The translations under genes were made by a program, and so were the position numbers. From CAZGLR01 sp964526635 (GTDB taxonomy: Bacteria > Zixibacteria > MSB-5A5 > GN15 > JAAZOE01): a stretch of 40,520 nucleotides of DNA. Of the stretch, positions 34,583-40,520 are shown piece after piece (position 1 is the stretch's first letter; every line of letters begins with the position of its first letter). The notes beneath the pieces are model-generated. The model was given only the letters and a program-made list of their open reading frames with translations. It ran no database searches and was not told the DNA's origin. Location of the stretch: NCBI GenBank assembly GCA_964526635.1, contig CAZGLR010000014.1, positions 1 through 40,520 of the forward strand, read 5' to 3'.

Positions 34583-34944
34583 AAATTGCTGTTTCAGCTC
34601 AACAGGATTCATTGTCCAGTCCGGTCGATCCGCGGTTTGGCCGGGCCCCGTTTTTCATCATTTATGATACCGACACCGATTCGCACGAAATTATCTCGAA
34701 TGCGGAAAATGTAACGGCCGGGCAGGGTGCCGGCATCCAGGCGGTCCAATTGGTGGCGGGTCATAATGTTGAAATGGTCATTTCCGGCCGCGTCGGTCCC
34801 AAGGCATTCGTGGCGCTTGGCACCGCCGGCATCAGGGTTGCCTCATGGCAGCAGGGCACGGTTTCCGAGGCTATCGATCTGGCCCGGGATAACCGACTTG
34901 AATTTATCAACCAGGCCAATGCCGCGGCTCATTGGCAGCAATAA
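34579..34944 (+). CDS. NifX-fold protein of the MTH1175/orange-protein type
   Basis: A 121-residue protein that opens KIAVSAQQDSLSSPVDPRFG and contains AGQGAGIQAVQLVAGHNVEM and ISGRVGPKAFVAL, the standard MTH1175-type signature. It has no cysteine, as expected for members that hold a metal-sulfur cluster non-covalently. It overlaps the preceding gene by four bases and has GGAG upstream. Inferred role: cluster binding or carriage in the cytoplasm with the two MinD ATPases downstream. Confidence 0.85.
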   Translation: MKIAVSAQQDSLSSPVDPRFGRAPFFIIYDTDTDSHEIISNAENVTAGQGAGIQAVQLVAGHNVEMVISGRVGPKAFVALGTAGIRVASWQQGTVSEAIDLARDNRLEFINQANAAAHWQQ

Positions 34945-34969
34945 GCTATATACGGGAGGTGAGTACCAC

Positions 34970-35251
34970 GTGACACCTGACAGCACCAGAGGCGGCCGAC
35001 GATTTCGACTGCGCGGGAATAAGGCGGTGCGCAACAGCGGACTGACTCTTCTGGCTACGTCAATTGTATCGGCCATTACCTACGATCTCAAACAGCCGGA
35101 CAGTATCGTACGCGGCCTGATTGGATCCGGGTATCGCGCGCTTAAATCGCTGGCTGCCCCTCGCCGGGGTCAGGATGTTTCTGATCTGGTGGACGTTACC
35201 GACGTTGCCCCGGCTGAAATTATTGAAGATGAATCGAAGCGAAAGGAGTAA
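34970..35251 (+). CDS. Hypothetical protein of the operon, 93 residues
   Basis: The GTG at 34970 follows a strong GGGAGGTGAG; the same frame is open upstream to 34727 but there overlaps the previous gene with unnatural sequence. The product starts basic (RGGRRFRLRGNKAVRN), has a moderately hydrophobic helix (SGLTLLATSIVSAITY) and ends acidic (EIIEDESKRKE). No family recognised. Its fixed place between the NifX-fold and DUF5320 genes suggests that it belongs to the same complex or pathway. Confidence 0.6.
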   Translation: MTPDSTRGGRRFRLRGNKAVRNSGLTLLATSIVSAITYDLKQPDSIVRGLIGSGYRALKSLAAPRRGQDVSDLVDVTDVAPAEIIEDESKRKE

Positions 35252-35255
35252 CACC

Positions 35256-35615
35256 ATGCCAGGAGGAGATCGTACCGGACCATTGGGTGCCGGACCATTA
35301 ACCGGTCGAGGCGCCGGCTTTTGCCGTGGCGCCGGGCAACCGGGTTTTTATACTCGCGGTGGTCGCGGCCGGGGTGTCAACCGTCCTTTCGGCGGTCGTG
35401 GTGGTCGCCGGCGCGGCGATTTCTACTATCAACCTGATGCCGTCGGATGGACCCGCGGCAGTGGCGAACCGATTATGGCGGCGGCAGACGCGGCGTATCA
35501 GGACGAAAATACCGGTCTGCAGCAGCAAATTGACAATTTGACCAAAACGGTCGAAGCACTCGGCAGCCGGGTAAAGCAATTGCTGCGGAAGGACACCAAA
35601 GATGATGCAAAGTAA
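35256..35615 (+). CDS. DUF5320-type protein
   Basis: A 119-residue protein. It begins MPGGDRTGPLGAGPLTGRGA, the DUF5320 hallmark (PxGDxTGPxGxGPxTGRGxGxC), followed by a Gly/Arg stretch (RGGRGRGVNRPFGGRGGRR) and a C-terminal coiled coil (LQQQIDNLTKTVEALGSR). AAGGAG is eight bases before the ATG. DUF5320 proteins are regularly found beside NifX-fold and MinD genes in anaerobes; their biochemical role is not established. The stop overlaps the next gene by 14 bases. Confidence 0.8.
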   Translation: MPGGDRTGPLGAGPLTGRGAGFCRGAGQPGFYTRGGRGRGVNRPFGGRGGRRRGDFYYQPDAVGWTRGSGEPIMAAADAAYQDENTGLQQQIDNLTKTVEALGSRVKQLLRKDTKDDAK

Positions 35616-35853
35616 AGGACGCGGCGGCGGCCAGGGACAGGGCGGTGGTCGCGGTCAGGGACAGGGCGGTGGTCGCGGCCAGGGCCAGGGACGTGGTCAG
35701 GGTCAGGGACGCGGCGGCGGGCCGAATATGCAGCGCGGACCCGGGGGTGAGTGTATCTGCAATAACTGCGGTGCGATCGTCCCGCATGAACCCGGTGTTC
35801 CCTGCATGGATCAGACCTGCCCGAAATGCGGCGGGACGATGGTAAGGAAGTAA
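35602..35853 (+). CDS. Gly/Arg/Gln-repeat protein with C-terminal zinc ribbon
   Basis: An 83-residue protein. Residues 5-42 are low-complexity GRGQGQG repeats. The C-terminus has CICNNCG and CPKCGG, two CxxC knuckles (rubredoxin/zinc-ribbon type) around PHEPGVPCMDQ. The ribbon is expected to bind zinc or iron, while the repeat segment is flexible and positively charged. Related ribbon proteins occur in MinD/NifX clusters; I do not know of the GRQ repeat in them. It overlaps the DUF5320 gene. Confidence 0.75.
   Translation: MMQSKGRGGGQGQGGGRGQGQGGGRGQGQGRGQGQGRGGGPNMQRGPGGECICNNCGAIVPHEPGVPCMDQTCPKCGGTMVRK
35617..35721 (+). repeat. Tandem 24-bp coding repeat
   Basis: Units of 24 bp (35641-35664 and 35665-35688, differing at two bases), flanked by partial copies. 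They encode the GGGRGQGQ repeat of the ribbon protein. Slippage could change the repeat number between strains. Confidence 0.8.
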
Positions 35854-35867
35854 CGCGGAACGACTGC

Positions 35868-36716
35868 ATGAGAATAGCCTTTGCCAGTGGAAAGGGTGGT
35901 ACCGGTAAGACAACGCTGGCCACCAATTTGACAGCATGGCTCGCTGATCAGGGCGAGACAGTTTGCTATGCCGACTGCGATGTGGAAGAACCTAACGGGC
36001 ATATTTTTCTCAAACCGGAGATTGAGGACACCATTGACGTGACTGTCCCGATTCCGGTAATAGACGCAGAGGCCTGTGATGCCTGCGGCGAATGTGTGAC
36101 GCATTGTCAGTTCAATGCCATAGCTCTTTTGGGCAAAACTGTCGCAGTTTTCCCAACACTCTGCCACAGTTGCGGGGTGTGCAGTGCCATCTGTCCTCAG
36201 CAGGCGATTACTGAATCATCCCGGTCGCTTGGCACGATTACTATCGGTCGCGGCCGTGGCGCTGGTGTGTATACCGGGCGTCTGACGGTTGGCGAAGCGC
36301 TGGCCCCGCCGGTCAGCAGAGCGCTGAAAAGCCTGTTACCCGATGACGGCACCATAATTATCGATGCTCCGCCGGGCACGTCCTGTCCCGTGATTGAAGC
36401 GGTAACCGGATGTGACTATCTGGTATTGGTAACCGAACCGACACCGTGCGGCCTCCATGATCTCTGTCTGGCCCTTGAGATGGCGGGAAAGCTCCATCTG
36501 CCCTGTGGTGTCGTGATAAATAATGACGATGGCGACCCCGATACGGAAGTCGCGATCGCCTCCAGGGGCGCAGAAATTCTACAGACTATCGCATATCAGC
36601 CGCATCTGGCCCGAAAGTATTCCGAGGGACACATGTTGATCGATGCTGATCCGGGCTATGCCTGGAAGATGAAACATCTCTATGGCAAAATAACACGGGC
36701 GGTGGCGCATGGCTGA
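35868..36716 (+). CDS. MinD/Mrp-family ATPase with ferredoxin insert (first copy)
   Basis: A 282-residue protein. P-loop GKGGTGKTT (about 8-16), then a two-[4Fe-4S] insert (CDACGECVTHC and CHSCGVCSAICP), and the Mrp-type IIDAPPGTSCPVIEAVTG switch. The family uses ATP and iron-sulfur clusters to load or transfer metal clusters, as known for Mrp/Nbp35-like proteins and the Desulfovibrio orange-protein operon. The chosen ATG at 35868 starts the conserved strand; an earlier frame start at 35826 adds 14 unconserved residues. It overlaps the second MinD gene by eight bases. Confidence 0.92.
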   Translation: MRIAFASGKGGTGKTTLATNLTAWLADQGETVCYADCDVEEPNGHIFLKPEIEDTIDVTVPIPVIDAEACDACGECVTHCQFNAIALLGKTVAVFPTLCHSCGVCSAICPQQAITESSRSLGTITIGRGRGAGVYTGRLTVGEALAPPVSRALKSLLPDDGTIIIDAPPGTSCPVIEAVTGCDYLVLVTEPTPCGLHDLCLALEMAGKLHLPCGVVINNDDGDPDTEVAIASRGAEILQTIAYQPHLARKYSEGHMLIDADPGYAWKMKHLYGKITRAVAHG

Positions 36717-37635
36717 GATGGTCTTTATCAGTGGCAAAGGGGGGACCGGGAAGACCACTGTGTGTGCCAGTCTGGGGCATCTTCCTGAATCCTGTGTGCT
36801 GACAGACTGCGATGTGGATGCAGCCAATTTGCATCTGCTGGTCAACTACAACACCAAAGAAACACATGATTTTTCCACCAGTGCGGTGGCGTCGATCGAT
36901 CAGACTGCCTGCGATTCCTGCGGGCTGTGTTTTGATTTGTGTCGTTTTTCGGCCATCAGCCGTACCTATAAATCCGATGTACCGGGAAAATATGAATACC
37001 GCGTGGAGCCGCTTGCCTGTGAGGGCTGCGGTATGTGCCGTTACATGTGCCCGCAAAAGGCGGTTGAACTGAAACCGGTACGCAGCGGCCAGTGGTTTAT
37101 CTCCGAAACCGAGCGCGGGCCGTTTTATCATGGCCGCCTTGATATCGCTCAGTCCAATTCCGGCCGCCTGGTTTCTCTGCTGCGCAAAAAGGCACAGGAA
37201 GCCGCGCGCGTCTCGAACATCCCGCTGCTGCTCACCGATGGTCCTCCGGGGATTGGCTGCCCCGTAATTGCATCAATAACCGGCGCCGACCTGGTCGTGG
37301 CTGTTTCGGAACCATCGCGCTCGGCCTTTCATGATCTGCAACGGATTGTTGAGTTGACGACATTTTTCTCGCTCCCGGCGGTCGTGTGTATTAACAAATA
37401 CGATATCAATCCAGAAATCTCCCGTCACATCGAGGAATTCGCGCAGGAACATCATCTGCCGGTTGTAGCCAGGTTGCGCGTTGACCGGGCAGTGATCGAC
37501 GCCCAGCGAACCGGGCGACCGTATCTCGATGTTGCGATCGACTATAACCGTCGCGAATTGATTAAAATGTGGAATACAGTAATTGATCGATTGCCTGACC
37601 TCAATGGCACCAGGCAACGGCGTTTTGCCGTCTGA
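36709..37635 (+). CDS. MinD/Mrp-family ATPase with ferredoxin insert (second copy)
   Basis: A 308-residue protein: P-loop GKGGTGKTT (9-17), an eight-cysteine insert (CDSCGLCFDLC; CEGCGMCRYMCP), LTDGPPGIGCPVIASITG, and a C-terminal helical region. It is a diverged paralogue of the preceding gene, and the pair is characteristic of orange-protein/MTH1175 clusters, where both ATPases are thought to act as one heterodimer. The ATG lies inside the last codons of the first gene, so expression should be coupled. Confidence 0.92.
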   Translation: MAEMVFISGKGGTGKTTVCASLGHLPESCVLTDCDVDAANLHLLVNYNTKETHDFSTSAVASIDQTACDSCGLCFDLCRFSAISRTYKSDVPGKYEYRVEPLACEGCGMCRYMCPQKAVELKPVRSGQWFISETERGPFYHGRLDIAQSNSGRLVSLLRKKAQEAARVSNIPLLLTDGPPGIGCPVIASITGADLVVAVSEPSRSAFHDLQRIVELTTFFSLPAVVCINKYDINPEISRHIEEFAQEHHLPVVARLRVDRAVIDAQRTGRPYLDVAIDYNRRELIKMWNTVIDRLPDLNGTRQRRFAV

Positions 37636-37664
37636 TGAAAATGAATGAAATGGAGAAGACAACA

Positions 37665-38048
37665 ATGAAAATAGCCATCCCTACCGAAAACGGCCGGCTG
37701 TGCGCCCATTTCGGACACAGCCCGCAGTTTACCCTGGTCGATGTCAACGCTGATACCGGCCTGATAGAAAACAGGTCAACGATGACTCCACCGCCGCATG
37801 ACCGTGGTGTCCTCCCGGCCTGGCTGCGCGAGCTCGGGTGCACGCACATCATTGCCGGTGGTATGGGCGGTCGGGCGCTGACGCTTTTTGCCCAGCAGGG
37901 CATCGAAGTAGTGTGTGGGGTCGGTGAGTCGGATATTGACGACATTATCGCAGCTTTTTTTGCCGGCACGCTGGCGACTGATAACAATCCCTGCAGTGAT
38001 CCCTCGTTTCATGCGGGGGGGCATACTGATTGCGAGCATCGTCATTAG
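37665..38048 (+). CDS. NifX-fold protein with His/Cys tail
   Basis: A 127-residue protein. The NifX/MTH1175 domain starts at ATG 37665 (KIAIPTENGRLCAHFGHSPQ); an earlier in-frame ATG at 37635 overlaps the previous stop. The GGMGGRALTLFAQQGIEVV segment is typical of this fold. The last ~20 residues hold metal-ligand clusters (NPCSDPSFHAGGHTDCEHRH), suggesting that it binds or delivers a metal. It is the third member of this fold in the operon, closing the orange-protein-like group. Confidence 0.85.
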   Translation: MKIAIPTENGRLCAHFGHSPQFTLVDVNADTGLIENRSTMTPPPHDRGVLPAWLRELGCTHIIAGGMGGRALTLFAQQGIEVVCGVGESDIDDIIAAFFAGTLATDNNPCSDPSFHAGGHTDCEHRH

Positions 38049-38133
38049 ATGCCGCCGGTTGATGAACAAATAGTGACACTTACAACCTGTGCCGGTCTTT
38101 ATGGTCGGCGTAAGGAATAGATGGAAAGCAACT

Positions 38134-39588
38134 ATGCGAACAGATCCGATCTCTGAAGAACAACGTAAGACGGCTTTTGCGGCCACCAAAAAGCCGGATG
38201 TGATGGAGCGGCAAAAGCTGGCGGTGCGATATCATGTCGAGGATTACGATATTGCCGACCGGCCACGGAAATTTCTGGAGGCCTTTGCCGCAATTTTGCG
38301 GCATACCAATTATCGTTTTGCTCTGGATCATTTCGCGCGGGTCTCGGCAAAGTGCGCCCGATGTTCGGTCCAGTGCCCGGTGTATCAGGCGACCGATGAT
38401 GTCACCGACATCCCCTGCCATCGATCTGAATTGCTGCTGAAGGTCTATAAACGGCACTTTACCCTGGGCGGTATGTTCCAGGGCCGCCTGACCGGCAGTG
38501 GCCACCTGACCGACAGCGATATCGAAGAGATGGCCGACTCGTTCTGGAATTGCACCGCCTGCCGGCGCTGCACGCTGGAATGCCCGGTCGGCATCGATCA
38601 TGCCCTGATTACCCATCTTGGCCGTTTCATCCTCAGCGAAATTGGTATTGCCCCCCGGGCGCTGGTCGTCAGTACCCGTGAACAGCTCGAAGGTAAAACC
38701 GGTAACACTTCGGCTATACCGCTGCCGGCCCTGGTCGATACCCTCGAATTTCTTGAAGAGGATATGAAAGAGGAAAAGGGCGTCGATATTAAATTCCCGC
38801 TCGATGTCGATGGCAGCGAATACCTCTTTATGCCGGCGGTCTCCGATTTTTTGATGGAGGCCGAGACCCTGATGGGTATCGCAGCTGTCTTTGCCGCCAC
38901 CGGCGGTTCCTGGACAATCAGCACGGAATACTTCGATGCAATCAACTACGGCCTCTTTTACAATGATCGCATTCTTGAACGGGTCATTCGCAAGCTGTAT
39001 GCCGAATCCGAGCGGCTGCATACCAGGGCTATACTGATCGGTGAATGCGGCCATGCTTCGCGTACGGCCAAATATTTCGTGCCGGTGCATTGCGGTGGCG
39101 ATAAAGCCAGGCCCGTGTTGAATATCATGGAATACACATATCGCATGCTGAAAGAAGGCAAACTCAAACTCGATCCCAACGTGATCACCGAACGGGTGAC
39201 ATATCACGATCCTTGCAACATCGCCCGTCAGGGCTGGGTCGTTGACCAGCCGCGTGAGATTATCCGGGCTTTCTGCAAAGACTTTGTTGAGATGACCCCG
39301 CGCCGTACCGAAAACATCTGTTGCGGTGGCGGTGGCGGATCGGTATCGATCGATGAAATCCGTCCCTATCGCACGACGATCGGCGGCAAGGCCAAGGCCG
39401 ACCAAATTCGTAACACCGGCGCCAGGTACGTTATTGCGCCATGCGCCAACTGCAAAAAGCAATTGCGGGAACTGGTCGAAGATCAGCGAATCGACTGCGA
39501 AGTCATCGGGCTGCATGATCTGATCTACAAAGCAATTATTTTCGATACTGTCCCGCAGCCATCACCCGAAACCGTGGAGAAAGGATAA
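38134..39588 (+). CDS. HdrD/DsrK/TmcB-like iron-sulfur reductase subunit
   Basis: A 484-residue protein. The second N-terminal [4Fe-4S] motif is complete (CX2CX2CX3CP: C140, C143, C146, C150). The first reads S71-A-K-C74-A-R-C77-S-V-Q-C81-P: the first Cys is Ser, and C95 lies 14 residues on. The C-terminus has a CCG-type motif, C361-X34-CC(396,397)-X39-C437-X2-C440, known in HdrB/HdrD to bind the catalytic cluster. In membrane respiratory complexes such as DsrMKJOP and Tmc, the HdrD-like subunit works with a NarI-like cytochrome b, as here. Start chosen at ATG 38134 (GGAAAG). Probably a soluble, cytoplasm-facing subunit. Confidence 0.9.
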   Translation: MRTDPISEEQRKTAFAATKKPDVMERQKLAVRYHVEDYDIADRPRKFLEAFAAILRHTNYRFALDHFARVSAKCARCSVQCPVYQATDDVTDIPCHRSELLLKVYKRHFTLGGMFQGRLTGSGHLTDSDIEEMADSFWNCTACRRCTLECPVGIDHALITHLGRFILSEIGIAPRALVVSTREQLEGKTGNTSAIPLPALVDTLEFLEEDMKEEKGVDIKFPLDVDGSEYLFMPAVSDFLMEAETLMGIAAVFAATGGSWTISTEYFDAINYGLFYNDRILERVIRKLYAESERLHTRAILIGECGHASRTAKYFVPVHCGGDKARPVLNIMEYTYRMLKEGKLKLDPNVITERVTYHDPCNIARQGWVVDQPREIIRAFCKDFVEMTPRRTENICCGGGGGSVSIDEIRPYRTTIGGKAKADQIRNTGARYVIAPCANCKKQLRELVEDQRIDCEVIGLHDLIYKAIIFDTVPQPSPETVEKG

Positions 39589-39591
39589 CCA

Positions 39592-40296
39592 GTGCAGGAG
39601 ATACTCGATTTTTGCCGCGGCCCGCTGTTCCGATTTTCCTTTTTACTTATGGTCTTCGGACTGCTCCGCATCCTGGTCCTTGATATCTGGCAGGCGTTGA
39701 TCGCATGGCGCCGGGCCGGGGACAAGCGACTTGCGTGGAAGTCGGCGACAGTCAATACTTTACACTGGCTGTTTCCGATTAAAAAGACGTTTACCCGAAA
39801 ACCGGTCTATAGCCTGGTTTCTATATTGTTTCACGTCGGCTTGATCACTGTCCCGATTTTTCTGGCCGCTCATATTACACTCTGGCACGAGAGTACCGGT
39901 ATCAGATGGTGGGCCATGCCGCACAGCCTGGCTGACTGGCTGACGATCTCCACGATTGTCTTTGCCCTGACCTTGTTTGCCTGGCGGGTGCTCAGCCGTG
40001 ATGCCCGCTTTCTCAGCCGCAGCCAGGACTATCTTTGGCCGATTTTGCTGAGTATCCCGTTTATTACCGGCTATGCCTGCGTCAATACCGCTTTGAGTGC
40101 GCGAGCGTATGAATTCAGTATGCTGCTGCATGTGCTGTCGGCGAACCTGATTTTCGTCATGATACCGTTTTCGAAAATCGCCCATTGTGTCATCCAGCCG
40201 TTGTCGCAATTCATGCTGGCCCTGGCCTGGAAATTCCCGGCCCGCATCGATGATAAAATTGCCACGACTCTCAAGAAGAAAGGAGCGCCGGTATGA
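39592..40296 (+). CDS. NarI/DsrM/TmcC-like membrane cytochrome b subunit
   Basis: A 234-residue protein with five probable membrane helices (RFSFLLMVFGLLRILVLDIW; ILFHVGLITVPIFLAAHITL; and three later). Histidines suited as b-haem ligands occur in ILFHVG, ITLWH, MLLHVL and SKIAHC. Start is GTG at 39592, with AAAGGA nearby. It lies four bases after the HdrD-like gene and overlaps the ferredoxin start by four bases. It should exchange electrons between the menaquinone pool and the iron-sulfur subunits. Confidence 0.85.
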   Translation: MQEILDFCRGPLFRFSFLLMVFGLLRILVLDIWQALIAWRRAGDKRLAWKSATVNTLHWLFPIKKTFTRKPVYSLVSILFHVGLITVPIFLAAHITLWHESTGIRWWAMPHSLADWLTISTIVFALTLFAWRVLSRDARFLSRSQDYLWPILLSIPFITGYACVNTALSARAYEFSMLLHVLSANLIFVMIPFSKIAHCVIQPLSQFMLALAWKFPARIDDKIATTLKKKGAPV

Positions 40297-40520
40297 AGGC
40301 TATCCTGACTGATGTCACCAAATGTATCGGCTGCCGGGAATGTGTTGTCGCATGTAAGGAAAAGCATAACCTCGAAACCGATGTCCCGCGGTTGTTTCAT
40401 CGCACCGATGGCCTGTCGGCCTCAAACTGGACGTCGATTCTGCAGCGCCCCGATGAGCGCTATATCCGCAAGCAGTGCCGTCATTGTATCGAGCCGGGTT
40501 GTGTCTCGGCCTGTCCGGTC
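40293..40520 (+). CDS. DmsB/HybA-like ferredoxin subunit (partial)
   Basis: The first 76 codons are present; the gene continues past the window. It contains CIGCRECVVAC near residues 11-21 and CRHCIEPGCVSACP at the edge, the start of a four-cluster ferredoxin of the DmsB/NrfC/HybA type. The ATG overlaps the preceding stop and AAAGGAG precedes it. No twin-arginine signal is present in the first residues, so it may be cytoplasmic. The third subunit of the predicted membrane redox complex. Confidence 0.9.
   Translation, partial: MKAILTDVTKCIGCRECVVACKEKHNLETDVPRLFHRTDGLSASNWTSILQRPDERYIRKQCRHCIEPGCVSACPV

Noticed and set aside
34727..34969. Upstream extension of the 93-residue protein
   Set aside because: Out of frame over the NifX-fold gene; GGGAGGTGAG before GTG 34970 marks the real start.
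38049..38133. Independent sigma54 promoter for the HdrD-like gene
   Set aside because: No GG-N10-GC arrangement found in this gap.

Overview
The window looks like a chromosomal segment of an uncultured, Gram-negative, anaerobic or microaerophilic bacterium. Evidence seen here: outer-membrane porins, an OmpA-type protein, CXXCH cytochromes, iron-sulfur redox proteins, and four secreted proteins with dockerin-type EF-hand pairs. Dockerins of this wording (GDANGDG..VNVGDAVYIINYIF..GGP) are common in FCB-group candidate phyla such as Zixibacteria, so I infer that kind of lineage; no rRNA is present to prove it. No tRNA, rRNA, CRISPR array, IS element or prophage was seen.

Layout. 1-4260: the tail of a membrane protein, a regulatory region with two TGTGA-N6-TCACA palindromes, an ArsR-type regulator overlapping a very large octaheme cytochrome c/cytochrome b fusion, then a 64-residue protein and a CPPC thioredoxin. 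4286-8330: a tandem-YCII lipoprotein (minus strand), a chemoreceptor and a TorF-like outer-membrane protein. 8571-15653: a TolB-like propeller with dockerin, an SRPBCC protein, a PAS-PAS-LuxR regulator, an orphan Leu/Ile/Val-type binding protein and a second chemoreceptor. 15899-23654: a porin (minus), an OmpA protein, an M4 metalloprotease with dockerin, and a HEAT-repeat protein with a His/Asp tail (minus). 23685-29130: two more dockerin proteins (minus), a lipoprotein gene interrupted by a stop codon, a tiny glycine-zipper membrane protein with an apparent CTG start, and a STAS-like protein.

29555-32278 (minus) is an NfeD-like/flotillin/beta-carbonic-anhydrase-like operon. 32661-40520 is the most distinctive region. 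A PAS sigma54 activator is followed by two tandem ATTGC-N6-GCAAT palindromes and a canonical -24/-12 promoter. These drive a run of at least eleven co-directional genes. The first eight resemble the 'orange protein'/MTH1175-type clusters: three NifX-fold proteins, two MinD ATPases carrying ferredoxin inserts, a DUF5320-type protein, a Gly/Arg/Gln-repeat zinc-ribbon protein and one unknown. The run then continues into an HdrD/DsrK-like iron-sulfur reductase, a NarI-like cytochrome b and a DmsB/HybA-like ferredoxin cut by the window end.

How it fits together (inference): the cell is equipped for anaerobic electron transfer (cytochrome/FdnI fusion; Hdr-like membrane complex), iron-sulfur or mixed-metal cluster handling under sigma54 control, chemotactic sensing, and export of dockerin-tagged enzymes. 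No cohesin partner is visible here.
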